DNA from: Geosiphon pyriformis | Taxonomy: Eukaryota; Glomeromycota; Glomeromycetes; Archaeosporales; Geosiphonaceae | NCBI GenBank assembly: GCA_016748015.1 | Contig: JAAOMT010000512.1 | Span: 654,719-718,718, forward strand | DNA: 64,000 nucleotides | Direction: 5' to 3' | Shown: one piece after another, positions 12,401-24,215 of the stretch | How the letters are laid out: each line of letters starts with the position of its first letter | Numbering within the stretch: the first letter of the stretch is position 1 | Translations under genes and position numbers: made by a program | The notes under the pieces: model-generated | Told to the model about the DNA's origin: nothing | Seen by the model: only the letters and a program-made list of their open reading frames with translations | Database searches by the model: none

Positions 12401-14150
12401 ATTAAACCAATAAATTATTTTTTAAAAATTTTAAACATAATTAAAAACTTAAAAAAAAGTTTTTGTTAATTAATAAATATAACTTAATAATTAAAAACTA
12501 AATATTTAAACTTTAATATTTATAGCAATATTAATATTCAAAATTTTTATATCTAATATACTTTTTTATAAAGCATTAGTTTTAATAATAATAATAAATT
12601 TAAATATAAGAGTAATAAATTTTAATATTAATTATTAAAAAATTAAAAAATAAAATAAGTTTAATTATTAATTTAAAAAACCAATTTAATAATTTTATAG
12701 ATTATATAATAAAAAAAATAACTAAACTTGATTTTTAATATATTATAAAAAATAATAATATTTTGTTGATTTATAGAAAAAATTCTAATATTATTTTTAA
12801 TTATTAGAATAAATTAACAAAAACAGTTTTATTAATTTTTAAAAACTTTAAATATATTACAATATATTATTACAAACCAGTAAACTTTAATTTAATAATA
12901 AAAATTTTACCAAAAACACTTAAAAAAACATTATACAAACTTACAACAACAGAAACAAAAACAAAAATAGATATTACAAAAAATTTTACTATCTTAAAAA
13001 TAAAAAAAAATTAATGAGTTTAATTTAAACAGTAATATTCAAAAAAATTTAAAACACAAATTTTAAACAAAAAAGCTTAATATTATTTTTTACAATAATT
13101 TTTAAACTAATTAATCCAAACAAAAATTAAAATACAGTTTTAACATAAACCAACTTAATTTTAATAAATTTATTAAACATTAAAATAAAAACTACTTATT
13201 TAAAAAACTTTTAACAACAAATAATAGTTTTTTAAATAGTATTGAATTTAACAGTATTTTCAAAAAAAAGTGTTTTAGTTTTTATTTTATTAATCCAATT
13301 TTTAAAATTAAATAATCTAATAAGTTAATTAGTTAAAATTATATATAAAAATATAATTTGTCTTGTTTTTAAAACTGGTAATAATAAATTAGAATTTAAT
13401 ATATTAAGTAATTTAGTTATGTATTAATCTAATTAACTTTGGCAGTTATATTATTGTTGTTATTATTAAAAAGAAAAATATTGTTTATATTTAAATTAAA
13501 ATTGAGTATTATAATTAGTATAATTATAATAAAATTACCAAAAACATTCAAAAAGCTAAATAAAGTCAATGTTTACTTTTTACAAAAAGAAATATAAACT
13601 TTAAATAAAAAACATTTTTTCAAATATTTTAAAAGAATTAATTGTTCAAATTTAAAAAAAAGAAAGAGTTGCTTTTTTGTTTTTTTAAGAAAAATAGCTT
13701 GGCTATTAAAATTTTTTAAACTTTTTGAAATAATAATAACTACACTAAAATTGATCTTAATTAGTTACTTTAAAAAAACTTTGAATAATAAAAGGCTTTT
13801 ACTTAAAGTTAAAAAAAGTATTTTTTTAACAGTCAAAAACTGTTTTGTATTTTTTATATTTAAAAAAACACTTCGAAAAAATACTGTTTAGCTGTTTTTA
13901 CTTTTAAAAAGCTTTTTAATTTGTAAAAGTGTTAAAAACAATAAAAGAATAAATAGTTGCTTTTTTTTACTCTTTGTTTTAATTATAATTATAAAAATAC
14001 AAGAGAAAAAAAGTTTAATGCTTATATATTTTTTGTTTAAACCTACTGTACATTTATTAAAATTAATCAATTGTTAATTTTTGAAATAATCTAGTTAAAA
14101 AGTCTTAAAAATCTTTTTAATAATTTAAAATTTGTATTTCTTATTTTATT
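12400..14150 (-). repeat. A+T-rich repeat block, copy 1
   Basis: Aligns in the same orientation with about 18.2-19.3 kb. The shared landmarks include AAAAAAGCTTAATATT, a TATATAAAAATATAATTTGT stretch, a TAGCTTGGCTATTAA stretch and TACAAGAGAAAAA. Other copies lie at 35.0-37.3 kb and 46.7-48.9 kb in the opposite orientation. In the arm copies the block abuts a LINE 3' end, so it may be LINE-derived or a separate element; the class is unresolved. Confidence 0.6.
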
Positions 14151-14849
14151 AATTAATTATAATTGGTTTATTAATTTTTTTACATTTTTTGAGTAAAAAT
14201 AATAATGTATTATTTTGTTAATTAAAAACAATTTGAACATTTTAAAAAATAAATGAATTATTTTTATTAAAACAATTAATAATAAATTGGGTATAATGTT
14301 TTTAATAAGCAATTATTTTTTAAATTTTGGTTTAAATTATTTTAAAAATAAAAAATATTTTTTTTGTCGAGCAAATATTTTTAGTAAAAACGAGTTTGTT
14401 TTTTGATATTTTTCTTTCTTTATAATTTAAAATTACTTTATGAATTTATTTTTATATTGTATAATTAAAAAAATTACGAGTTTTTTTTACAATATATATA
14501 TAAATAACAAAAGTTAAAAAATTAAAAATCGCAAAATACAGCTAATTAATGGCTAATAAAAATCAAAAAAGCCAAAAACAATAATTAAACTTGACAACAG
14601 AAAACATAAAATTAATAAAAACAAACATATTTCAAAATAAAACTTGAAAAAACAATTTTAAAAAAAACAAATATGACTTAAATAAAACACTCAAACTGTA
14701 TGAACAAAATTTTCAACAATTTTTAATTTAATAGTAAAAGTAGAAATAAAACATATAATATAAAAAAAATTATGTAGGTAGGACGATTTTCTCAAGGTAC
14801 CAATTATTTTTAACTTTTTCACTATAACTTGATTATTGAAAAACAAACT

Positions 14850-15590
14850 TCTACCAATGGGTCAAATAACCCTTTCTTTTTATGACTTCTTTAACACGGT
14901 TTGGTATTGAGTCAAGAAATTGAAGAATTGTCACTAATGGAATAGCATTACACCAGCAAAGAGTAAGCATCTGTTCGTGGCTTTCGGTTTTGGTGAATCC
15001 AATTTTTAACTTTCCTCCACATATTTTCTATTGGACTGGCGATTGTGGAGGTCATTCCAAAGTCACAATTCCAAGATTATTTTGGATTTCCTTCACGAGC
15101 TTTGCACTTGTAAGTTAGGACGTTATATTTTTAAAATATTGGGTTTTCAGCAGTCATAATTATTAGATAAACTCTATCTAATATAAGGCTTCCATTTGCT
15201 TCACCAGTCATACGTGAAGGGGTACGAATCAATTATTCACACCTTGTCCGTTAATACATCCCATACCATGATATATTTACGTCCACTTTTAACGGTTCAT
15301 GATTACTTCTTAAATAATCAGTATTTTTTGTTAATAAAACAATTTTTAACACAAGTGGCGGATCGTCCAATAGTGCATAGAATTTCTGACCATTTTTACC
15401 GTTTTCACCAAAATCTTTTTGGTGACCAATTTGTGTATACATTTCGAATTTTCAAGTTGCTCTTTAATTAAACAATAAATTAAAGAAAGATGAATGTCTT
15501 TGTTATGAACAATAAGCCCACAAGTGCAATTTTAAGGTTGTTAGTATGTTTAAAATTCTTTACGGTTTTTGAGGAAACGTTCAAATTTTG
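14850..15590 (-). pseudogene. Tc1/mariner-type transposase pseudogene
   Basis: Read on the reverse strand, the sequence gives LGIVTLE-stop-PPQSP followed by IENMWRKVK in another frame, which is the hallmark WPPQSPDLNPIENxW box with the Trp turned to TGA and the DLNP part deleted (around 15.02-15.09 kb). Downstream comes IPLVTILQFLDSIPNRVKEV then IKRKGYLTHW (14.86-14.95 kb), the usual C-terminus of Tc1 transposases (..SMPRRVxAVIKAKGGxTxY). Upstream, a frameshifted piece with YIMVWDV near 15.27 kb fits the VMVWGC region. Stops and frameshifts make it inactive. Terminal inverted repeats could not be defined. It sits just upstream of the arm-1 duplication edge. Confidence 0.8.
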
Positions 15591-15639
15591 TGTGACGAAT
15601 TGATACTACGTAAAAATTAATTGAAGGATTTATATTTTT

Positions 15640-16076
15640 TAGATTATCTGTGAGAGATGATAAAATAGGTTTTAGGTTGACTGTTTTAAATTTAACCAAC
15701 CCTAATCAATGCCTTAGTGGCATATAATTACCAAAAAAGGTAATTCGAATAACCTAATAGGATAAATTTCTGAAAATCATATCAAGTGTCGTATGATGAT
15801 GCACTGCGTATCTATTTTTAAGTGATATATACAAATATGAACTTGATTACTCTTTGTCAACCCATTTTCATAAAAATAAATTGGTATTCTGCAGTCACAT
15901 AAATTTGTGTTCGAGTGAATGTAATACATTAATTAAAATAAAGGAGTCTATCAACAATATCAAAGTTTTTAAAAATGCTAAGTTATGATCTGTGAGTTAT
16001 ATAAGAGTCGAGAATGGATAAATAACTTGAAAATAAACATTCAAAAGATAGCTTTTAAAAAAAAATTGTATGAAAC
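15640..16076 (+). promoter_or_regulatory. Conserved upstream region of small gene A
   Basis: This about 440-nt stretch recurs upstream of every copy of the family (B 20.95-21.37 kb, D and C in reverse at 38.03-38.40 and 33.24-33.65 kb, E partly). It includes a conserved block TTCGAGTGAATGTAATACAT around 15.91-15.93 kb and a TATA box TATATAAG at 15,998-16,005, 72 nt before the ATG. It also holds a perfect hairpin AATTACC-A6-GGTAATT at 15,726-15,745. The hairpin is intact in A and E but broken in B and C. Confidence 0.6.
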
Positions 16077-16501
16077 ATGGATGAAGAACCACCTCCTCCA
16101 TATACTGCAGTAAAGGATTTTGTTGTTCCGATTGTGAGTGATAAAACGAGTTCTTCCCTTTTAAAGTTCCGTCATTTGTTTGTTTAAACGAACGAAAAGC
16201 ATTGATAAATTTCTAAAATTTTTTTTTAAAGGATGAACCAACACCAACATTATCATTAGAGTCACCACCACTAACACAATCTCCACCAGATATTAGTGAC
16301 TCGAAGGATAACGTCATGTGTGCTGGAGCTTTTTGTGGCATAGTTTTTCTTACAATAGCCGCAATTAGTAGTGAGTAATAATTTTTTTAATTTGATGAAA
16401 GAAAAAGCAATTACTATTCCACAATGTCGCTAAAAATTTTCAACTTATATCTTCAAAATTTTGGCCCAGTTTGGCGATGGATTATGGGAGATTTGAATTG
16501 A
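16077..16501 (+). CDS. Small PPxY membrane protein, copy A (3 exons)
   Basis: Model: exons 16,077-16,133, 16,232-16,370 and 16,470-16,501, giving 75 residues. Introns use GTGAGT donors and AAAG or CCCAG acceptors, and the frame closes across all three exons. Exon 1 encodes MDEEPPPPYTAVKDFVVPI, with a PPPPY motif of the PPxY class known to bind WW domains of NEDD4/Rsp5 ligases. Exon 2 encodes an acidic Pro/Ser/Thr linker beginning DEPTPT and then a hydrophobic segment (about residues 47-65) that could span a membrane. Exon 3 adds a short tail IWRWIMGDLN. There is no signal peptide, so a tail-anchored topology with the N-terminus in the cytosol is likely. I do not recognise a named family. A role as an Rsp5-type adaptor is inference only. 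If intron 2 is not spliced, the protein ends SSE after exon 2. Confidence 0.6.
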
Positions 16502-16874
16502 ATTGAAAAAAGCTGGGAGAAAAACAATCTTAACTGATTTGTGTAGGAATAGAGAAAATACTCGGTGTCTATTTTTACAACTATGAATTTGTAAAAATCT
16601 TTAATTTTAAAAATTGGGATTTCATTTAATGATTTTAATAAATGTTCTTGCCATTAAAAGATATAAACTCTAATAAAATTTCACCATTTTGTGGTCATTT
16701 ATACTATTATGAAGTTCAAAACATCAGTTGCTTACATAAATTTAAATGAGATAAAAGTAAGAATTCTTGAACCCACAATCCATTTGAGATTGATTTTATA
16801 TGTTTTTTTATCTAATAACTATTTAAAATTTGCGAGTAGCAGCTTTTTAAAAGTTTTTTTTATTATGCTTTAAC

Positions 16875-17010
16875 AAAGTGTAGTTCAATCACTATCTAAT
16901 GCAATATGATAATAAAATGTCCCAAATTAAACATGATTCACGCGCTTTCTATATGTGACTAGCCATCCGAGCCAGTCAAGCTGAATCTATAGAAGAAAAC
17001 TTCAAAAACA
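16875..17010 (-). mobile_element. LINE 3' end in arm 1
   Basis: Reverse-strand 3' terminus of a LINE: a T run with ATTATGC at about 16,856-16,868 (the poly(A) tail in sense), followed by the conserved terminal block (sense CTGGCTCGGATGGCTAGTCA ... GTGATTGAACTAC). The same block ends the elements at 17.65, 37.29, 46.38 and 48.94 kb. It sits at the equivalent position in the mirror arm (37.16-37.30 kb), so it inserted before the duplication. Confidence 0.65.
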
Positions 17011-19400
17011 TCATCTTTTGCATAGTTGCAACCAAACTATTACTACCAGTAAGCAAACCAGCTAACCATGCAACAGTCTTATTAAAATCATTAGACAAAC
17101 CATTCACACCACACTCCACCTTAAATTAATAACCTCTTTACTCAAATTATTAACAATTCTTTCAAAAATATTAATATTTTTTTTAATTACAAGAATTCTT
17201 TTTTTCATCTCAGCATTTAAAAAGAAGATTTACCAACCAACTTTGTAACCAAAAAAACCAGAACATTAATAGATTTTATAATAGATTTAACCAACAAAAC
17301 TAACTTAACCAACTCAGATTTTAAAAAAAAGAAACTACAGACTTAACAATATTAAGAACAAATGAAAAAACCAAAAAGCAGTAGTTTTAGCATAAAAATT
17401 TGTTTTGAAAAAGTAGGATTCAAAAATATTAGAACCAACAACAAGTCTAAAAAAAAATTAGAGAAAAAAGTAAACCATTTTGTAATTAGAAACCAAATAA
17501 CCTAAACTTTAATACTTAAAACAACATTAATACTTAGAAGTTTTTCACCAAATACAGCTTTTTTTCAAGCTACTAATCTTAAAAATAATAGTATCCAAGT
17601 TAGCTTGAAAGCCAAAAATAACAATAACATATTTTAATTGTTTTTTTTTTTATTACAGGATTAACGAGTGAGGCCCAACCACTACCTAAAACTATAGAAC
17701 ATAAGCATTCTTATATTAAGCGTGGCTCATGCGTTCTCTACACGTGACCGGTCACTCGGGCCAATCAAGGCAACACTAAGCGCTAAAACTATCAACAACA
17801 GGAACGTCCCGCAAAAAGCCAAAACTAGTATTAGATAAGCGAGAATGCAAACCGAAACAAACATGGATACCTAATCTGATGCCAAAATCAAAAATTACAC
17901 CACGGGACCAGACGGAGGCTAAGCCAGATATAGACGGTATCTCGGATCCATCACGCGGCAGAAGATCATGTCTCTCGTAATGCAACCTCAACTTTGCAGT
18001 CGGCAACCATATGGCGGACCTGTGACCCTCAGCGAAACCCCGAACCAGCTTGATGACAGAATCAGCACCATCGGAACTTTTAATTGTTAAAATAAATTAA
18101 GAGGCCAAAAAATAAAAAAATAAGATCATAAATTTAAAAAATTAACTTACTAATTTTAAAAGCAGTATAACCAAAAGAAAAATTTATTAACTTAGTTTTA
18201 AATACATCTTTTAAAATAATAACTTTTCTTTAATTTAGAAAAAAAATTAGCAAACAAAACTTGAATAGCAGTATTTAAAAAAAATTAAAATACAAATTTT
18301 ATACAAAAAAGCTTAATATTGTTCTTAAAAACTGACTTTATATTAATGAAGCCATATATAAATTAAAAAACAGTCTTAATATATACCAATTTGATCTTAA
18401 AAAAGACACCAACTACCAAAATAAAAATTATTTATTCAAAATATTTTAATAATTAATAATTGTTTCCTAAATATTATTAAAAAATAGTATTATTAGAAAA
18501 CAAAAAAGGAAAGAAATATTTATTTATTTTTTGGTTAGTTCAATTTTTAAAATTAAATAATTTAATAAACTAATTGAACAGAGTTATATATAAAAATATA
18601 ATTTGTTTTGCTTTCAAAATCAGTAAAGATTAATCGAAATTTAATATATCAAGTAATATAATTAAAATTTAATTTAAACCAAAATAGATTAATATACTTT
18701 CTTATTATTGTTTAGAATAGACAACTAATTGCTATTTATAGCCATAATAAAACCGAACACTATAATTGGTGATAATACTACAAAATTAATAAAAAAGCCA
18801 AAAAAACAGAAAAAACCGAAGCTTTATTTTTCACAAAAAAAAGTCAGATTTTATATAATTAAAAAAACAGAGTTTTCTAGCACCACAAAAAAACCGGCAA
18901 TTAACTTGAAAAAAAAGATAATTGTTTTTTCGTTGTTTTGGCTTTTTTTGCAATTTAAACAGCAAAAAAAAATGGTAGCTTGGCTATTAATTTATGATTA
19001 AAAGTCTTAAGACTCTTTAAAATAGTAGTAATTACACTAAAATTATTCTTACTGTGCCACTTTAATAAAATTTTAAAAGAAAAAATCTTTACTTAAAGGC
19101 AAAAAAAGTGCTTTAATATTAACAAAAAGCTGATTTACTATAATATTATTTAAGAAGAATGCTTTAAAAAAAGGTTGTCAAGTAGTTTCTACAGTTGTAA
19201 ATATATTTTTGATAAAAATATTATTAGAAACTTTTTTACTCTTTGTTTTAGTTGTGATTACAAAAATACAAGAGAAAAAGAATTCTAATATTATTTTGAA
19301 AGATTTAATATGTTAATATATTTAAATTTATTAAGTTTTTTTATGATTTTTTGCATATAATAATTTAAACATAAACTATACATATTATTAATATTTTTTA
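17010..19400 (-). repeat. A+T-rich repeat block, copy 2 (arm 1)
   Basis: Aligns in reverse complement with 35.3-37.2 kb and directly with 12.4-14.2 kb. It contains a later insertion of a more G+C-rich LINE fragment at 17.65-18.09 kb. No intact gene; the open frame at 18,729-19,001 is Lys-rich and not conserved in the mirror copy. Confidence 0.65.
17650..18090 (-). mobile_element. 5'-truncated LINE 3' fragment, nested, little mutated
   Basis: A G+C-richer island. On the reverse strand it encodes a C-terminal piece (open over 17,776-18,006, ending LRDVPVVDSFSA) resembling the decayed C-terminus of the LINE at 49.09-49.28 kb (FGLYKACFFFRYR). It is followed by the shared terminal block and a poly(A) tail (poly T at 17,640-17,652). 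It interrupts the A+T-rich block and is absent from the mirror arm, so it inserted after the duplication. Confidence 0.6.
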
Positions 19401-20930
19401 TAGATTATTGTTTTTTATTATTTTAATTGTGGTTATTTTTGCAAGTATTTTTTTTTAGTTAATATATAAATGGTTTATTAAGTATAATCTATGTATTATT
19501 AATATTAAAAATTAAAAATTTAAGTATATGCAATCTGTTTTTTTTATTACATTTTTTATAGCAATATAAATTTAATTATTATGTTTAATTTATTAAAGTT
19601 AGTTTGTAAAAAATAATTTAATATAAAGTTAAAAATTATATATTTTCTGTTGAATAAATATTTATTAAAAAATCACAGATTATTTTGATATTTTTAATGT
19701 TATAAAGTTTTAATTTTATTGTTATTTATGTTAAAATGTAAAGTAACATAAAATTAAGCTTTCTTAAGCATATATAACTTTAATTAATTTATAAAACCAT
19801 TGTAAATTTTTATTATCATTATAAATATAAAAAACTTGATTTTGATGATCAAGAAGCTTTAACACTTTTATTATATAAGCCAAAAACAAGCAACAAAATT
19901 TAATATTTTTTTAACTTTATTTATTATCAATAAAAATGGTTAATATTTAGAAAATATGCTCCACAAAGAGAATTTATGTTATAATATAACCGGAAAAATT
20001 TCATTTCATTTCCTTTGATAACAATTAAAATTAACCAATTCAGACTTCTGCAATTGATTTAAATAAAATAAAATGCCGTTGTTGAGCATAGAGACAATTC
20101 TCAATTATTACTGAAATATAAAAAAATGTGGGACATTAATTCTTTTCATGGCTCATTAGAAAAAAACATGCAGTAAAGCAAAAGTTGGGTCCAATAAATT
20201 GACAGATTAAAAATATGTTAATTGTTAAATATTATTGTATTTCAGTATAATAAAAAGTGGATTAAGTACTGCATGACTTGATCTAAGAATAAAAATGAAG
20301 ATTGAATTAATAGGCCAATGATTCTGCAAAATTTGTATTCATTTTTAGATTAATTTTAGACTTGAACATTTTGGTAGCCTTTTACTATCACAGCTTTTTC
20401 TAATAATTAAGATTACAAACTTTTATAAGCTTGGCAATGGGTGATCATGTTTAAAATCATTTTTTAAGAAGGAAAAGTGAACAAGAAAATCAAATTATTT
20501 TTCTTTTGAATTTTTGAACTAAAATTGCATGGCCTGATAATTCAATGCTGAATTAAATCTAGTAAAAAACCAGTTTATTTAATAAGTTGTATAAAAAGAT
20601 ATGCATATTGTTCGATTTAAATTTATTTTTCAAATCTAGATTTCAACCATTTTTCTCAGTTAGTTTTTCAAGCAAAATAAATTTAATGACTTTTTAGATT
20701 TACTTTTTAAGTGGAAAAAAAAGGAATTTCAATTTCTCCTTTCAATGTATGATATACTTTGGATACCAAAACAAACTTAATATCCTAGCCACAAAAATAT
20801 ATATTTAATAAATATGCCAAATACAAATAATTTTAAATAAACATATAATAATTTCATATTATATAGGCATATATATAATTCTACAAATTGTGGCTTTTTT
20901 CGCCTCCACGAATAGATAATATGTAAAAAC
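19400..20930. repeat. Arm-1 spacer, no gene seen
   Basis: Matches 33.7-35.3 kb in reverse complement with high identity (for example the stretch around 19.96-20.15 kb against 34.49-34.66 kb). No conserved reading frame. Part of it (20.78-20.93 kb) recurs at 38.46-38.60 and 39.78-39.90 kb as the spacer between family copies. Confidence 0.75.
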
Positions 20931-21375
20931 TAATCTATATTTTTAGCGTGAGAGATGATAAATAATCTTTAGGCGAACTTTTTAAATTTAACCAACCTAG
21001 TCAAACACCATAATAGCAAATAGTTACCAAAAAGAGAATTCGAATGACTTAGTAGGCTATATAAAATATCGCAAGATGGTGCACTACATATCTATTTTAA
21101 GTGGCATATACAAATACAAATATGAACTTTATTACAATGGATTACTCTTTGTGAGATTACCATTTTCATAAAAATAAACTGGTATTCTGCAGTCACATAA
21201 ATTTGTGTTCGAGTGAATGTAATACATTAATTAAAATAAAGGAGTCTATCAACAATATCAAAGTTATTAAAAATGCTAAGTTATGATCTGTGAGTTATAT
21301 AAGATTCGAGAATGTATAAATAACTTGAAAATAAACATTCAAAAGATAGCTTTTTAAAAAAAAATTGAATGAAAC

Positions 21376-21799
21376 ATGGATGAAAAATTACCTCCTCCAT
21401 ATACTGCAGTAGAGGATTTTGTTGTTCCGATTGTGAGTGATAAAACGAGTTCTTCCGTTTCAAAGTTCCGTCATTTGGTTGTTAAACGAATGAAAAGCAT
21501 TGATAAATTTCTAAAAAATCTTTTTAAAGGATGAACCAACACCAACATTATCATTAGAGTCACCACCACTAACACAATCTCCACCAGATACTAGTGACTC
21601 GAAGGATAAAATCATATATGCTCGAGGTTTTTGTGGCATAATTTCTCTTACAATAGCCGCAATTAGTAGTGAGTAATAATTTTTTTAATTTGATGAAAGA
21701 AAAAGCAATTACTATTCCACAATGTCGCTAAAAATTTTCAACTTATATCTTCAAAATTTTGGCCCAGTTTGGCGATGGATTATGGGATATTTGAATTGA
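21376..21799 (+). CDS. Small PPxY membrane protein, copy B (3 exons)
   Basis: Model: exons 21,376-21,432, 21,530-21,668 and 21,768-21,799 (75 residues), with the same splice sites as copy A. Exon 1 encodes MDEKLPPPYTAVEDFVVPI and keeps PPxY. The linker is nearly the same as in A. The hydrophobic segment differs (IIYARGFCGIISLTIAAIS), with an Arg and fewer nonpolar residues before it. The tail reads IWRWIMGYLN. From intron 2 through about 22,020 the DNA is almost identical to A (16.38-16.72 kb), while the upstream 450 nt is closer to C than to A. This mosaic pattern suggests gene conversion between copies. TATATAAG lies about 75 nt upstream. Function unknown. Confidence 0.58.
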
Positions 21800-22299
21800 A
21801 TTGAAAAAAGCTGGGAGAAAAACAATCTTAACTGATTTGTGTAGGAATAGAGAAAATACTCGGTGTCTATTTTTACAACTATGAATTTGTAAAAATCTTT
21901 AATTTTAAAAATTGGGATTTCATTTAATGATTTTAATAAATGTTCTTGCCATTAAAAGATATAAACTCTAATAAAATTTCACCATTTTGTTGTCATTTAT
22001 ACTATTATGAAGTTCAAAACATCAATTTTTTATATAAATATAACTGAAATAAAATAAAATTCGAAAAGTTGTTTAGTTGAATTTAAAATTTGCAAGTGGT
22101 AGCATTTTGAAAGGGTTTAAATAGTTATCAATTTGAATCTTTTATTACATAAGTTATCTTAATAATTTTGACATATTATTAATTGTTTATAACAGATTTT
22201 TGTTCTTAATACATTTTCTTCTATATATAGAATTACAAAAAACACTGAAACACTTGAATATGGGATGGAGTTTGCCCAACATGGAAATATTTAACATCA

Positions 22300-22760
22300 C
22301 ACTTATTAATAAATTAGATCTTGTGCTGGATAGATTATGGACTTGAGGAAATTCATTCTGCTGGTATGGTTCATCGTGATCTACACTCGGGGAATATCTT
22401 AAAAAAGTTTTCAAGTAAAAATTTGTGACCTCGGATTAATTCAACCTAACAAATAATGAAATAACAGAGGAAGTTGGCAATATTTATCGTCTAGGGTGAT
22501 ATTATGGTAAGTGGATCCCTTTATGATAATTCTCATGACCAAATCCTTATAATGAACAATTCAAATGGTAAAAAACCTGAAATTATCTCCAACTTGCTAC
22601 AAGTTGTCGTGAAGTTGAAGGAACTTAATAATTTGAATTTTAACTAGTGTTTAAGTGAGAGGTTACACTTTACAGAATTAGAAAATTACAATAAAAGAAA
22701 TTGCGGAAGATGACAAGGAGATATCAAAACCTTTAGGAAAAATTTTAAAATATGTTCAAT
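22300..22760 (+). pseudogene. Protein kinase (TKL-type) fragment
   Basis: Forward frames give HSAGMVHRDLHSGNIL, the catalytic loop of the very expanded tyrosine-kinase-like family of Glomeromycotina (catalytic Asp in HRD, metal-binding Asn). Then come KICDLGLIQP (DFG replaced by DLG, usual in this family), NIYRLG and SLYDNSHDQ, and a C-lobe piece KPEIISNLLQVV. The frame changes several times and stops intervene. The N-lobe is missing. Lies just past the arm-1 edge. Not functional as a kinase. Confidence 0.8.
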
Positions 22761-22859
22761 TCCTTCAAAAATCATGAAAGGGGAGGAGAATTCATTCAGA
22801 AGCAGTTGATACAAGTTGTCTTTTAACTGTTCAATTGATTAATTTTTCAACAGGTTTCT

Positions 22860-24150
22860 TCATATCATTTATTAATTATTGGTTTCATTGATAAATTGGT
22901 TATATTAATTAAATTTATATTTATATTTAATTATAAATATTTTTTTGAAAAGAAATTTCTCAGCAACAAACCTTTATAAAGGATCTTATTTATTCTTTTA
23001 TGTGAGAGAAACCGAGACATATAATATGGTTTGAAATAGATATTAACTAACTAGAGTTTCAATTAAATTAACATACTATAAGTAACTAGAAAATCTTCCT
23101 ACCAAATACATTTCTTCAAAGGCAAATCTGTTCCGAATATCAAAGTTATAGCAATTATAAAGTAAAATTTTAAAAATATCTGAAAACTCAAAGTTTGATG
23201 AAATTATCCAAAATTGTATATAAATCATGCTGGATTTTTTCAAAAAAACATTCTTGGTAAGTAGAAATAAGTTTGTAAATGCAGAGATTTTAAATTTTAT
23301 TACTAAAAAAAAACCACATTAAAATATACTTCAAAAATACAAAAAAACAAAATTTTGTTTCATAAATAAATTCATCATATTGTCATGGAAACTATATTTT
23401 TCATCGGATTAAATTTGAGATTTTTAAACGGGGAACATTCTTCCTTGCAACTACCTATTTTTGGCTTATCAGTAACAATTATTTGGTGAGGTTATCATTA
23501 TAGTTTTGTAAATAAATTTGTTTCTGATCTTGTCCACATTTAAAGTTCTTTCTAAAGTTCCATTGTAAATTATTTGAAATTAATTATATATCAAGGGGTA
23601 ATAGTTGAAATTGATCCAGTGGTCAACAAAAATTGAAATGATTATAAACAAATTATATGAATGAAATTAAAGCAAAAAGTCAATAATGGGGAAGAAACCT
23701 ATAGCTATTGTTCAAAGCCGATCTGTAAACCCGATTTTTCAGTCAATGATATTCTACCTGTTATTCCCTATTTTGAACATTTAAACTTTAGGAAATATAC
23801 GTAAAAGAACAAAATAATTAATTTAGTGTATATTTAAACCTTTTAGCTTTAATTCTTTTCACTCTACCGGCTTTTTGGTCCATTTTGTATATACATAAGG
23901 CACATTTTATTTTGTCACCTTTTTTCTTTTGTGTTTAAATTTTTCACAACAGACCACCCATAACTTTTACTTTGAATGTTTAGATCGATTCCCATAAAAT
24001 GATTAATTAATGTTAATGTAACGCGTTTTCGATTGTTGAAATGGATGATTGATTGTGTAATTTGGAAATACAAAACAAACAAATCCTCATTAACTATTTT
24101 AACGCATGTCAAGTGTTCCAACACCCCACTTACTTTTGATTAAGAAGCTA
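22860..24150. other. Intergenic, nothing recognised
   Basis: Moderately A+T-rich, unique sequence without a conserved frame. It presumably holds the promoter of the gene starting at 24,216. Confidence 0.5.
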
Positions 24151-24215
24151 ATTTGGCTATAGTAAAGCAATCCAATCCAATCCAAAAATATTTTTTCATC
24201 AATTTTTTTCACATA

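Noticed and set aside
13888-14070. 60-residue reverse-strand frame
   Set aside because: Part of the A+T-rich repeat block; not open in the other three copies.
15196-15471. 91-residue forward frame
   Set aside because: Antisense of the Tc1/mariner pseudogene, whose motifs read on the other strand.
17776-18006. 76-residue reverse-strand frame as an independent gene
   Set aside because: It lies within a LINE 3' fragment with poly(A) tail, and its end resembles the LINE C-terminus at 49.1 kb.
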